Part shown: positions 1-8,954 of the stretch, one piece after another
Numbering within the stretch: the first letter of the stretch is position 1
Layout of the letters: each line of letters starts with the position of its first letter
Assembly: GCA_964631955.1 (NCBI GenBank)
Contig: CAZWBA010000005.1
Span: 62,001-126,000, forward strand
DNA length: 64,000 nt
Source: CAMLJR01 sp964631955
GTDB taxonomy: Bacteria > Pseudomonadota > Gammaproteobacteria > Pseudomonadales > CAMLJR01
Direction: 5' to 3'
The notes under the pieces: model-generated
Databases searched by the model: none
What the model was told of the DNA's origin: nothing
What the model saw: the letters and a program-made list of their open reading frames with translations, nothing else
Program-made: the position numbers and the translations under genes

Positions 1-579
1 TCGATCCCGCAGGACGGTCGCATTCATCTGCTGATCCGCCTGCATCGCCACGCCGACGACAGTTACGGCGCCGCGTCGGGCTGGCTGACCCAGACTTTGA
101 ATATCGGCGACACCGCGGACCTGCGCTGGCGCCGGCACGAACGCTTCCAGCTCGGCGAGAATGCGGCCCGCCCGCTCATCCTGATCGGCAATGGCAGCGG
201 CATCGCGGGATTGCGCGCGCATCTGAAAGCCCGCGCCCTGATGGGCGGCGCCCGCACCTGGCTCATCTTCGGCGAGCGCAATGCGGCCTGCGACTTTCAC
301 TATCGCGTCGACATCGAAGCGTGGCACCGCGCCGGCGTCATCGAAAAGCTCGACGCCGTTTTCTCGCGCGATCAGGCGGAATGCCGCTACGTACAGGACC
401 GGCTGCTCGAAGACGCCGACGCGGTGCGCGACTGGGTCAACCGGGGCGCCGCCATTTATGTCTGCGGCAGCCTGCGCGGGATGGCGGCGGGTGTCGACGA
501 TGCACTGACTGCCATTCTCGGCAGCGCCGCGCTCGACGAACTTTCCCGCACGGGACGCTACCGGCGCGATGTCTACTGA
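1..579 (+). CDS. Flavoprotein reductase, C-terminal part (5' truncated by the window)
   Basis: The reading frame is open from base 1 and ends at TAC-TGA, so the gene begins outside the window. What is visible is the NAD(P)-binding half of a ferredoxin-NADP reductase fold as in the sulfite reductase alpha subunit and PepSY-anchored flavoprotein reductases: a glycine-rich LIGNGSGIAGLRAHL loop, an FGER motif, an ECRYVQDRL segment and YVCGSLRGMAAGVD near the end. Such proteins pass electrons from NADPH through flavins. Next to a siderophore receptor the usual inference is reductive release of iron at the inner membrane. The N-terminal membrane and flavodoxin domains cannot be seen, so sulfite reductase itself is not excluded. 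Confidence 0.8.
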   Translation, partial: SIPQDGRIHLLIRLHRHADDSYGAASGWLTQTLNIGDTADLRWRRHERFQLGENAARPLILIGNGSGIAGLRAHLKARALMGGARTWLIFGERNAACDFHYRVDIEAWHRAGVIEKLDAVFSRDQAECRYVQDRLLEDADAVRDWVNRGAAIYVCGSLRGMAAGVDDALTAILGSAALDELSRTGRYRRDVY

Positions 580-634
580 CAGCCCTGTCGGAAATCAAAA
601 AATAACCAGTCAAAAACAATAACTAGTTACATAT

Positions 635-653
635 GCAATTAGTAATTGTTATC
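635..653. promoter_or_regulatory. Putative Fur box upstream of the siderophore receptor
   Basis: GCAATTAGTAATTGTTATC matches the 19-bp Fur consensus (GATAATGATAATCATTATC) at 12 positions, including the whole right half TTATC. It lies about 90 bp before the receptor start, the expected place for iron-dependent repression. Inferred from the motif only. Confidence 0.55.
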
Positions 654-741
654 ATTCGCGCCGATTTTTCCATAGCCAGCCATCGCGTCCCGAACCCGTG
701 AGCCAGCCACTCAACGATTTCTCACAACAGGACAATTTCCA

Positions 742-3066
742 ATGTCATCCATTCGCAAACCCGGCTCTATCCGTATACCTGCCAGAACGACTCAGCAGAC
801 CTTTGCCAAATCGCTGCTGGCTCTCGCCATCGCGGCGCCGATCACCGCTCAGGCCCAGTCGGCGACCGAACAGGTTTTGCGCCCTGTCAACGTCAAGGCA
901 CAGACCGAAGCACCCTACAAAACCGATGCGTCGTCCAACCCCAAATACACGCAGCCGCTGATCGATACGCCGCAGACGATCCAGGTCATCAAAAAAGAAG
1001 TGCTGCAGGAGCAAGGCGCGGCATCGCTGATGGAAGCACTGCGCAACACCCCCGGCATCACCATGCAGCTCGGCGAAAACGGCAATACCTCCGCGGGCGA
1101 TACGTTCCAGATGCGCGGTTTCTCGACCCAGAACTCGACATTCATCGACGGCATTCGCGATCTCGGCGCGATCACGCGCGATGTGTTCAACCTGGAACAG
1201 GTCGAAGTCGTGAAGGGTCCGGCGGGTGCGGATATCGGCCGTGGTTCCGCCTCGGGTTACATCAACCTCGTCTCCAAACTGCCGACGCGCGACGGCAAGA
1301 ATCTGGCCACCGCCACCCTCGGCACCGCCAGCAAGAAGCGCGTGACCGCCGATCTCAACGAAGCCTTTGGTGAAACCGGTGGCTTCCGCCTCAACGCCAT
1401 GTGGGCGGACGGCGGCGTGGACAAACGCGACGAAGTGGAAAACACCGGCTTTGCGGTGGCGCCGTCGCTGGCGCTGGGCCTCGGCACACCGACCCGCTTC
1501 TATTTCTTCACACAGCACGTGCGTCAGCAGAACGTTCCGGACGGCGGCATCTTCACGCTCGGCCGCGACGATTACTATCAGGCTCCGTCCTACACCGCGA
1601 GCGGCAACACCGTGCAGAACGGTGCGACGACCGCACTGGCTAACGCCATCGTGAATGCGCCGGAAGTCGACCGCGAAAACTTCTACGGTCACAAGAAGGA
1701 TTACGAAGATGTCAGCGCGGACATGGTGACGGTCAAGTTCGAGCACGATCTCAACGCCAAAACCATCGTTCGCAATACCTCGCGCTACGGTAAAACCGAA
1801 ATGGACCGTGTCACCACCGGCGTCAACCTCGGCATCAACGCCAACGCGGTCAATCCATCCCACGCGCTCTATCTCGATCCGAACAACCCCGCAGCCTGGG
1901 TGTTCCAGCCGAGCCGTCAGCGCGTGGATCGCGAAAACGAAATTCTGGCCAACCAGACCAGTCTCGTCACCGAGTTCAATACCGGCAGCATCAAACATTC
2001 TGTCAGCGGCGGTTTCGAGATCATGTACGAGCGCCAGAAATCGCTCTCGTTCAGCACGGACTCTTCGACGATCAACCCGCCTGTCAGCGTCTACAACCCC
2101 GACGCGGATATCTATCGCAGCAAGCCATTCGCCACCGGCGCCTATACCGACGGGGATACCACGACAGCTGCGTTCTACGCCTTCGATACCGTGGAGCTGA
2201 ATCCGCAATGGTTGCTGAACGGCGGCCTGCGTTACGAACACTACCGCACCAACACCGACGCGGCATCGGTTTCGGGCAGTAATCTGCTGGCGTCGAGCCT
2301 CGATGATTCCGGCAATTTACTGAGCTGGAAAGCCGGCGTGGTTTTCAAGCCGGTTAGCAACGGCAGCGTGTACGTGTCGTACGGCACATCGGAGACGCCG
2401 CCGGGCAGCGCGGATTTCGCGCTTTCGGGAACGGACAACAACCAGAACAACGCCGCACTGGATCCGCAGGAAACCGACAATTACGAAATCGGCACCAAAT
2501 GGGATCTGCTCGACCAGAAACTGAATATTTCGGCGGCGTGGTTCAGAACGGAGAACTCCAAGCAAACGTCGTTCGACGATCTGCAGCAGCCGGTTCAGAT
2601 CGGCAAGACCCGCATCGAAGGCGTTGAAGTGGCAGCGGTTGGCCAGCTCACCAATTTCTGGCAGGTTTCCGCGGGCGTCACCTACATGGATTCCGATGCG
2701 CTCGAACAGCGCAACAGCTCCGGTGTGGAAACCACAGGCGTGCGCTGGACACCGAATCTTTCCGCCACACTCTGGACGTCGTACACGGTGGGCAATTTCA
2801 CCATCGGCGGCGGCGCGCGTTACCTCAGCGAACAGAAACGCACGATCACCGTACAGGCAACGCCGCAAAACGGCCTGCCGGAAATTCCATCGTACTGGGC
2901 AGCGGATGCAATGGTGGCTTACAAGGTCAATCAGAACATCAACCTTCGCCTGAATGTCTACAACCTCACCGACGAGGAATACATCGAAACCCTGAACAAC
3001 GGCGGCACGCGTGCACGCCTGGGTCAGGCGCGCTCGGGAACGCTGACGGCTGAATATACGTTCTGA
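742..3066 (+). CDS. TonB-dependent catecholate-type siderophore receptor
   Basis: A 774-residue outer-membrane receptor. The N-terminus has a basic stretch and a hydrophobic segment ending in ITAQAQS, consistent with a signal peptide. The plug domain follows (about residues 70-180), with DTPQTIQVI, the QMRGF motif and the VEVVKGPAGADIGRGSASG block. The rest is a beta-barrel ending in ...LTAEYTF with the C-terminal aromatic residue needed for outer-membrane insertion. Length and plug motifs fit the Fiu/PirA-like siderophore receptor group. The ligand cannot be read from the sequence. A Fur-like site lies upstream, and a reductase C-terminus plus tonB and hemP lie on either side, so this is an iron-starvation locus. 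Confidence 0.92.
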   Translation: MSSIRKPGSIRIPARTTQQTFAKSLLALAIAAPITAQAQSATEQVLRPVNVKAQTEAPYKTDASSNPKYTQPLIDTPQTIQVIKKEVLQEQGAASLMEALRNTPGITMQLGENGNTSAGDTFQMRGFSTQNSTFIDGIRDLGAITRDVFNLEQVEVVKGPAGADIGRGSASGYINLVSKLPTRDGKNLATATLGTASKKRVTADLNEAFGETGGFRLNAMWADGGVDKRDEVENTGFAVAPSLALGLGTPTRFYFFTQHVRQQNVPDGGIFTLGRDDYYQAPSYTASGNTVQNGATTALANAIVNAPEVDRENFYGHKKDYEDVSADMVTVKFEHDLNAKTIVRNTSRYGKTEMDRVTTGVNLGINANAVNPSHALYLDPNNPAAWVFQPSRQRVDRENEILANQTSLVTEFNTGSIKHSVSGGFEIMYERQKSLSFSTDSSTINPPVSVYNPDADIYRSKPFATGAYTDGDTTTAAFYAFDTVELNPQWLLNGGLRYEHYRTNTDAASVSGSNLLASSLDDSGNLLSWKAGVVFKPVSNGSVYVSYGTSETPPGSADFALSGTDNNQNNAALDPQETDNYEIGTKWDLLDQKLNISAAWFRTENSKQTSFDDLQQPVQIGKTRIEGVEVAAVGQLTNFWQVSAGVTYMDSDALEQRNSSGVETTGVRWTPNLSATLWTSYTVGNFTIGGGARYLSEQKRTITVQATPQNGLPEIPSYWAADAMVAYKVNQNINLRLNVYNLTDEEYIETLNNGGTRARLGQARSGTLTAEYTF

Positions 3067-3084
3067 TCGGTAAACTGACTCATC

Positions 3085-3112
3085 AAAGCCCGCTGATCAG
3101 CGGGCTTTTTTT
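3085..3112 (+). terminator. Rho-independent terminator after the receptor gene
   Basis: A perfect 22-nt palindrome (arms AAGCCCGCTGA and TCAGCGGGCTT) at 3086-3107, 19 bp after the stop codon, runs into a T tract to 3112. Classical intrinsic terminator geometry. Confidence 0.9.
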
Positions 3113-3269
3113 ATCGGTGCGAATTTATTATCGAGCTGCCTTAACAATTTCGAAGAAATAAAAAAGCCACCGCGAGGATGGCTTCAGTTGCGGATGAAAC
3201 GGGATGAAAACGCAGAGATGAACTGGAGAAAGGCAGAATAAATATTCAGCCGTAAAACAAGACGCCGTT

Positions 3270-3440
3270 TTATTTCGTCAAAATCAGTTTGTTGCCGCGC
3301 GTCAGCCGGAGCCAGTAGGTCTGCCCCGCGTGCTCGATACGCACGGTGTTGCCTTTACGGAATAATTCCTCCGAAGACAGCTGCAGCGCCGGAGGCACGG
3401 CACTGCTTTCAATCACTGTTTCGGCATGTTGCTCTTGCAT
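3270..3440 (-). CDS. hemP: Hemin uptake protein HemP/HmuP family
   Basis: A 56-residue protein. The second half carries the family signature: SSEELFRKGNTVRIEHAGQ, then TYWLRLTRGNKLILTK to the very end. These small conserved proteins accompany hemin or siderophore uptake genes, and in some species HmuP is a DNA-binding activator of hemin uptake. It starts 29 bp after the tonB stop on the same strand, so the two are probably co-transcribed under the Fur-like site upstream of tonB. The ATG at 3440 is chosen because it gives the usual family length. An in-frame GTG three codons upstream is possible. Confidence 0.88.
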   Translation of the reverse strand: MQEQHAETVIESSAVPPALQLSSEELFRKGNTVRIEHAGQTYWLRLTRGNKLILTK

Positions 3441-3469
3441 ATCCGTCACCGCTGTCGATACGTATGAAT

Positions 3470-4093
3470 TTACGCCGTCAAACTAAATGCAATCGGCACC
3501 ACGACCCAGGCCGCGACCGTCTGACTGCCGCGACGAGCCGGTACGAAACGCCACTTTTTCACGGTACATAAAGCCGAGTCATCGAGGCGCACACTACCGG
3601 ACGATTGCTTCACTTCAACCTGATCGGGCAATCCTTCCGACGATACGAGAACACGCAGATACACAACGCCCTGCTCGCGCATACGGCGCGATAACGGCGG
3701 ATAAGGCGGTGCAGGATTGTTCAGATAATCGGCATCGAATACCGGCTGAACCACAGCCGGCGTCGCCGGCGCAGTCTGACTGGAGCTGGCTGCCTGATTC
3801 ACGACAGCGACTGGCGCGGTGGTTGGCTCCGAGCTTTCCGCCAGCGAAACCTCCGGCTGGGGAACATGTAATTTTGGCTGGTCCAGTCGCGGCTTGGAGA
3901 GTTCGAGAGGTTGTTCCTGGTGTTGCTGCGTATCGCTGATCACAGCGACATTGATGGGGGCGGGCATGACCGCGACAGGCGTTCGGTCCGCTAACAATAA
4001 GGCGACCACGCCCACATGTATGCCCACCGTTAGCGCAGCACCAACGCTGCCCTGCCAAGGCTTTTTAGGTTGAGAATAGGCCCAGCTAGACAT
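3470..4093 (-). CDS. tonB: Energy transducer TonB
   Basis: A 207-residue protein. A short cytoplasmic start is followed by one transmembrane helix (about residues 16-38) containing the conserved histidine (VGIHVGVVALLL). Next comes a Pro/Gln-rich periplasmic linker (residues 45-110). The C-terminal TonB domain has NPAPPYPPLSRRMREQG, VYLRVLVSSEG and VKKWRFVPAR. It transmits proton-motive force from ExbB/ExbD to receptors such as the one at 742-3066. exbB and exbD are not in the window. It is transcribed divergently from prc and shares a likely message with hemP. Confidence 0.93.
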   Translation of the reverse strand: MSSWAYSQPKKPWQGSVGAALTVGIHVGVVALLLADRTPVAVMPAPINVAVISDTQQHQEQPLELSKPRLDQPKLHVPQPEVSLAESSEPTTAPVAVVNQAASSSQTAPATPAVVQPVFDADYLNNPAPPYPPLSRRMREQGVVYLRVLVSSEGLPDQVEVKQSSGSVRLDDSALCTVKKWRFVPARRGSQTVAAWVVVPIAFSLTA

Positions 4094-4111
4094 GATGCAC
4101 CTTGTTACAAA

Positions 4112-4126
4112 TAGGAATTATTATCA
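4112..4126. promoter_or_regulatory. Putative Fur box upstream of tonB-hemP
   Basis: TAGGAATTATTATCA fits the 7-1-7 Fur model TGATAAT-N-ATTATCA at 11 of 14 informative positions, with the right half ATTATCA perfect. It sits about 19 bp before the tonB start codon on the minus strand, overlapping the likely promoter. Together with the site at 635-653 it argues for coordinated iron regulation. Confidence 0.6.
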
Positions 4127-4417
4127 TTATATTTTGCGCGAACGACGACCCGCAACCCCTTTCTCGCGCGATTCACTTTCCGGACGCACGCGGACAGTCA
4201 CTTTCCGGGCGAAAAATGGTTGCTGCGGTGTCTATAAAACAACAACGCGGGCCATCAAAACCGGTAGCACGCACATTTCGCGGCAGACTTTCACACACTT
4301 GCGCAACACTGCGGCGTAAATTGCATACCTGCTTGTATAATGGAAACCGTCGATGTAGAAATTTTCCAGACAATGTAGCAATTTCCCGGACGTAGCAACT
4401 CCCTAAGAGAACATACT
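4127..4417. other. Divergent intergenic region between tonB and prc
   Basis: No credible gene. A TATAAT at 4336-4341, about 77 bp before the prc GTG, is a candidate -10 box for prc, but the -35 region at the right spacing is poor. Short ORFs here are not supported by a ribosome-binding site or recognisable protein. Confidence 0.4.
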
Positions 4418-6607
4418 GTGATTCGAGCGCTGAAACGATTTCTGCTTTGCTGTTTATTCCTCGTCCCCGGCATTCCCCACGCCATCGCCAATACCCCGAG
4501 CGCGGTCCCGAAGACGCAACCCCCGGCAAATGCCAAACCGGACGCCACGGCCAGGAAGCCGGTTCCGCTCAAGGCGCTCACATGGAATGCGGAGCTGGGA
4601 AAAACCGCTACCGATGTGGTCGAAAGCCTCGAATCCCGCCATTACCTCAAACAAAAACTGGACGATAAATTGTCGGCGGAACTGCTGGACAACTATCTGA
4701 AAAGCCTCGATCCCGCGCGGATGTTTTTGTTGCAAGGCGATATCGATAATTTCAACCGCTATCGCACCCGGCTCGACGACACCCTGAATCAGGGCAATCT
4801 GGAACCCGCGTTTGCGATGTTTCGAACCTATCAGGAGAGAATGAGGCAACGCATTGGAAAACTGCTCGCCGATCTGCCGGCCAGCATCGCGGCCATGGAC
4901 TTTAGCAGGAACGAATTCATCGACCTCAATCGCGACAAAAATCCGGTGTGGCCGAAAACACAGGCCGAAGCGGATGAACTCTGGCGCCTGCATCTGAAAA
5001 GCACCGTGCTGGGCCTGCGCCTCGCCGGCAAAAAAAATGAAGACATTATCAAGCTGCTGGACAAGCGCTATCGCAATCAGCTCAATCGCGCGACCCAGAT
5101 CACCAGCGACGATGTATTCCAGATGTACATGAATGCGCTCGCGGCGCTTTACGATCCGCACACCAATTATTTTTCACCGCGCACCTCCGAAAATTTCACT
5201 ATCAATATGAGTCTGAAACTCGAAGGCATCGGCGCGGTGCTGCAACAGGAAGACGAATACACGAAAATCATGCGCGTGCTGCCGGCGAGTCCTGCCGACA
5301 AGCAGGGCGAGCTCAAGGCCGGCGATCGTATCGTCGGTGTCAGCGAAACGAAAACCGGTGAGCTGCAGGATGTCGTCGGCTGGCGACTGGATGATGTGGT
5401 CGATCTGATCCGCGGCCCAAAAGGCAGCACGGTACGACTCGAAATCATTCCGGGCACAGCCAAAACCGACGCCGAGCGCAAACAGCTTTCCATCGTGCGC
5501 AACGAAATTACGCTGGAAGAACAAAGCGCACATAAAAGCGTCGAGACCTATATTCAGAACGGGCGCACCATCAAGATCGGTGTCATCGACATACCCGCCT
5601 TCTATATCGATTTCGAAGCGGCGCGGCGCGGCGATCCCGACTACAAAAGCACGACGCGTGATGTGCAGAAATTATTGTCGGAATTAATCGCCGAAGATGT
5701 CGACGGCATCATGATCGACCTGCGCGAAAACGGTGGCGGCTCGCTGCAGGAAGCCAATCAGCTGATCGGCCTCTTTATCGAATCCGGTCCCACCGTGCAG
5801 ATCCGACAGTCGTCGACGACGATGCGCGCCTTTCCCGAAGGCAAACCGCGCAGCAGTGCGTTTTATGACGGTCCGCTCGCCGTGGTCATCAATCGCCTGA
5901 GCGCCTCCGCATCGGAAATCTTCGCGGGCGCGATTCAGGATTATCAGCGCGGCATCATCATTGGCGATCGCACCTTCGGCAAAGGCACCGTTCAGCAATT
6001 GATGGGGCTCGATTACGGTGAACTGAAACTCACACAATCGAAATTCTATCGGGTATCCGGCGATAGCACCCAGAATCGCGGCGTCATTCCGGATGTGACT
6101 TTCCCGTCGATATATGATGTCGACGAAGTCGGCGAAAGCGCACTCGACAAGGCGATGCCCTGGGACCGCATCCCCGCGATTCAGCACCGCATTTATTTCG
6201 ATATTCAACCGATACTGTCATCGCTGCAGACTAAGCACGATCAGCGCGTAAAAACCGATCCCGATTTCGTGTTCGTGCAGCAGCAGATCGGCATGGCTGA
6301 GGAAGTGCGCAGACAAACGCAGTTATCGCTCAACGAAACGGTGCGCAAAAAGGAAATCGACGACGCCAAGGTCAAACGTCTCGACATCGAAAATCAACGT
6401 CGAATAGCGAAGGGCGAGAAGCCACTCGATAAACTCGATGAAAACGACGATGGCGAGAATGCCGACGCAGCGAAGAACAGCAGGGACAAAGAGAAGGAAA
6501 AGGATAAGGATAAGGAGCCCGATGCCTTCCTGCACGAAGCAGGTCGTGTACTGGTGGATTCGATGCCGATCTTCCAGAAAAATCGGGTGGCAGAGCGATT
6601 TCGCTAG
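4418..6607 (+). CDS. prc: Tail-specific (C-terminal processing) protease Prc
   Basis: A 729-residue periplasmic serine protease with a GTG start. The N-terminal hydrophobic segment (LLCCLFLVPGIPHAIA) is the export signal. After it come the Prc-specific N-terminal domain (about 45-230), a PDZ domain (about 240-345, with GIGAVLQQEDEYTKIMRVLPAS) and the S41 core. The Ser-Lys dyad is readable as Ser497 in SASASE and Lys522 in FGKGT, 25 residues apart as in E. coli Prc. The C-terminal domain ends in a highly charged Lys/Glu/Asp stretch. It degrades or trims envelope proteins such as lipoproteins and peptidoglycan hydrolases. It is monocistronic, with a terminator directly downstream. Confidence 0.95.
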   Translation: MIRALKRFLLCCLFLVPGIPHAIANTPSAVPKTQPPANAKPDATARKPVPLKALTWNAELGKTATDVVESLESRHYLKQKLDDKLSAELLDNYLKSLDPARMFLLQGDIDNFNRYRTRLDDTLNQGNLEPAFAMFRTYQERMRQRIGKLLADLPASIAAMDFSRNEFIDLNRDKNPVWPKTQAEADELWRLHLKSTVLGLRLAGKKNEDIIKLLDKRYRNQLNRATQITSDDVFQMYMNALAALYDPHTNYFSPRTSENFTINMSLKLEGIGAVLQQEDEYTKIMRVLPASPADKQGELKAGDRIVGVSETKTGELQDVVGWRLDDVVDLIRGPKGSTVRLEIIPGTAKTDAERKQLSIVRNEITLEEQSAHKSVETYIQNGRTIKIGVIDIPAFYIDFEAARRGDPDYKSTTRDVQKLLSELIAEDVDGIMIDLRENGGGSLQEANQLIGLFIESGPTVQIRQSSTTMRAFPEGKPRSSAFYDGPLAVVINRLSASASEIFAGAIQDYQRGIIIGDRTFGKGTVQQLMGLDYGELKLTQSKFYRVSGDSTQNRGVIPDVTFPSIYDVDEVGESALDKAMPWDRIPAIQHRIYFDIQPILSSLQTKHDQRVKTDPDFVFVQQQIGMAEEVRRQTQLSLNETVRKKEIDDAKVKRLDIENQRRIAKGEKPLDKLDENDDGENADAAKNSRDKEKEKDKDKEPDAFLHEAGRVLVDSMPIFQKNRVAERFR

Positions 6608-6630
6608 CCGCCATTAAAATTCACTCCATG

Positions 6631-6655
6631 AAGCCGCGCCCAGACGCGGCTTTTT
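6631..6655. terminator. Terminator between prc and pgl
   Basis: An 8-bp GC-rich stem (AAGCCGCG / CGCGGCTT) with a 6-nt loop is followed by five Ts. It lies just after prc and abuts the stop codon of pgl, so it may serve both converging genes, though the T tract favours prc. Confidence 0.8.
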
Positions 6656-7397
6656 ATTGTGCCCCGCTGTATAAATCCACGTCCGTAAAAATATCGAGAC
6701 CGCCTTGCGGGCGAATTGCCGTCGCGGGAATCGGCGCACCGCTTCGCAACTGCTGCAACGCTGCGCGCTTGCCCTCTCCGCTCGCCAGCAACCACACATC
6801 GCGCGCATTGCTTAATCGTTCCGCGCTCATGGTGATGCGGTCGCGCGGCAGTTTCGGCGCGTCATGCACCGCGAAGGCGGGACTCTTCGCTGACGGCAAT
6901 CCGGGAAACAGACTCGCCGTATGGCCGTCCTCGCCAAGCCCCAGCAACACCAGATCGAACCCCGGTACGTGCTCCAGAATATTGGCGTAGCTGGCAGCAG
7001 CGGACGCCGCGCCCGACTCCGCGGGTATCGTGAAAATCTGTTGCCGTGGAATCGGCACATGATCGAGCCAGCACCGCTGCGCCATCGTGTCGTTACGATC
7101 GACATCGCCGGCCGGCAAACACCGCTCATCGCCGAAATAAACCAACCAGGCGCGCCAGTCGGTCGCCAGCTCGGGCAGCTCGCGATAAATCGCCTGCGGC
7201 GTATTGCCGCCGGCCAGCACGATGCTGAATACGCCGCGCTCGGCAATCGCTTCGCTGGCGCAACGACTCAGCCGCGCAATGACGTCATCGGTCATCGCGT
7301 CAACATCGCCGAATACATGCCACCGCTGCTGCGCGCAATTCGCCGGTATCTGCGTGAAGGTTTTTATCGTCGCCATAATTGCTCTCACCTCGCTCAT
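6654..7397 (-). CDS. pgl: 6-phosphogluconolactonase (Pgl/DevB type)
   Basis: A 247-residue cytosolic enzyme hydrolysing 6-phosphogluconolactone in the oxidative pentose phosphate pathway. Family marks: SIVLAGGNTPQAIYREL near the N-terminus, the YFGDERCLP motif, and DLVLLGLGEDGHTASLFPG. An in-frame ATG codes for Met8 (MSEVRAIMATIK) and is an alternative start. It is the last gene of the minus-strand group glgC - GH57 - malQ - pgl, 34 bp after malQ, linking glucan breakdown to glucose-6-phosphate oxidation. Confidence 0.93.
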   Translation of the reverse strand: MSEVRAIMATIKTFTQIPANCAQQRWHVFGDVDAMTDDVIARLSRCASEAIAERGVFSIVLAGGNTPQAIYRELPELATDWRAWLVYFGDERCLPAGDVDRNDTMAQRCWLDHVPIPRQQIFTIPAESGAASAAASYANILEHVPGFDLVLLGLGEDGHTASLFPGLPSAKSPAFAVHDAPKLPRDRITMSAERLSNARDVWLLASGEGKRAALQQLRSGAPIPATAIRPQGGLDIFTDVDLYSGAQ

Positions 7398-7431
7398 GCG
7401 GCGTCATCTTTCTCTGCAATGAGTGGCTGGA

Positions 7432-8937
7432 TTAACGGTTGAGGCGGCCATAAAGCGATAGCCACTGATGCACGCGCGCACTCAAATCATCCGGAATCTG
7501 CGACCAGTCGAATTGCCAGCACCAGTTTCCCGTGCTCGTTCCGGGAATATTCATGCGATGCTCGCTGCCCAGTTCCAGCAAATCCTGCAGTGGCACTATC
7601 GCCAGCCTGGCCACGGAGGCGAACGCGGCGCGTATCAGCGGGCGCGGCATCGCTTCCTGCGGATGGCCGAAATAATCGTGCATGCGCTGACGCGTATCCG
7701 CATCGAGCTGTCCGTACCAGCCGAGTGTCGTGTCGTTATCGTGAGTGCCGGTGTACACCACCGATAATGATGTGTGTTGATGCGGCACGTAAGGATTTTC
7801 CTGACTGCCATCGAAGGCGAATTGCAGCACCGACATACCCGGCATGTGAAAGTTTTCACGCAGCGCTTCGACTTCCGGCGTGATGATGCCGAGATTTTCC
7901 GCCACCAGTGGCAGCTGCGGAAACTCGGCATAAATCGCTTCGAGCAGGGCATCGCCCGGCGCCTTGACCCAGCGCCCGTTGACGGCGGTGGTTTCCGTCG
8001 CGGGAATTTCCCAATACGCTTCGAAACCGCGAAAGTGATCGATACGCAACAAATCGAATAACTGTAATTGCGAGCGGATGCGCGCGCGCCACCACGCAAA
8101 ATCATCGCGCTGCATCTGTTCCCAGTCGTAATGCGGATTGCCCCAGCGCTGTCCCGTTGCGGAAAAATAATCGGGCGGCACGCCGGCCACGGTGAGCGAT
8201 TTGCCTTCGGCATCGAGTGCGAATAATTGCTGATGCGCCCACACATCGGCGCTGTCGTGTCCGACAAAGATCGGCAGATCGCCAAACAGCGCGATATTCA
8301 ATTGCCGGGCCTTGTCGCGCAGCGCCTGCCATTGCTGGTGAAAGACAAACTGCTCGAACTGAATATCGGCGATACGTTCCTCGCAGTGATTGCGGGCCGC
8401 ATCGAGCGCGGCTTCCTCGCGCTGTCGCAGCGGCTTTTCCCACTCTAACCACGACACATTGTCGCGCGCCTCGCGTAATGCGATGAATAACGCGAAATCA
8501 TCGAGCCACTCCGCGTTCTCGCTGCAAAACTGCGAAAACTTTTCCCGTAACTGCACATCCGACAACAGCGTCTGTTCAAAGCGCAGCGCCGCTGCCGCGA
8601 GCGCATCGTGTCGCGAACCCTGCAGCTCACCCGCTTCCAGCCAGCCGTTTTCCAGCAATGATTCGAGGCTGATCAAATCGCTGTTTCCCGCGAACGCGGA
8701 CAATGTCTGATAGGGCGAGCGATCGCCCTGTGTCGGACCGGTCGGCAGCATTTGCCAGACACTGACGCCGCACGCCGCAAGAAATTCGAGAAACCGGTGC
8801 GCATTGGGGCCGAGATCGCCGTAGCGCGCCGGCTGACCCGGCGATGCGGGTCGAGCCGGCGGCAGCGAGGTCAGATGCAGCAACACACCCGCGCGGCGCC
8901 GCGCGAAAAAATCTACTGCCGTCGGTGGATGCTGCAT
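7432..8937 (-). CDS. malQ: 4-alpha-glucanotransferase (amylomaltase)
   Basis: A 501-residue GH77 enzyme that transfers maltodextrin segments between alpha-1,4-glucans and releases glucose. Seen in the sequence: GVLLHLTSLP near the N-terminus, WQMLPTGPTQGDRSPYQ, the nucleophile region LLRIDHFRGFEAYWEIP, the acid/base region LVAENLGIITPEV, and YTGTHDNDTTLGWY. The length is normal for bacterial MalQ. It starts 17 bp after the GH57 gene and precedes pgl, so it belongs to the glycogen-degradation side of the cluster. Confidence 0.94.
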   Translation of the reverse strand: MQHPPTAVDFFARRRAGVLLHLTSLPPARPASPGQPARYGDLGPNAHRFLEFLAACGVSVWQMLPTGPTQGDRSPYQTLSAFAGNSDLISLESLLENGWLEAGELQGSRHDALAAAALRFEQTLLSDVQLREKFSQFCSENAEWLDDFALFIALREARDNVSWLEWEKPLRQREEAALDAARNHCEERIADIQFEQFVFHQQWQALRDKARQLNIALFGDLPIFVGHDSADVWAHQQLFALDAEGKSLTVAGVPPDYFSATGQRWGNPHYDWEQMQRDDFAWWRARIRSQLQLFDLLRIDHFRGFEAYWEIPATETTAVNGRWVKAPGDALLEAIYAEFPQLPLVAENLGIITPEVEALRENFHMPGMSVLQFAFDGSQENPYVPHQHTSLSVVYTGTHDNDTTLGWYGQLDADTRQRMHDYFGHPQEAMPRPLIRAAFASVARLAIVPLQDLLELGSEHRMNIPGTSTGNWCWQFDWSQIPDDLSARVHQWLSLYGRLNR

Positions 8938-8954
8938 GATTACCTCATCTGCCG

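Noticed and set aside
745..2241. 498-codon open frame on the minus strand inside the siderophore receptor gene
   Set aside because: It is antisense to a clear receptor, has receptor-shadow composition and no recognisable domain or ribosome-binding site.
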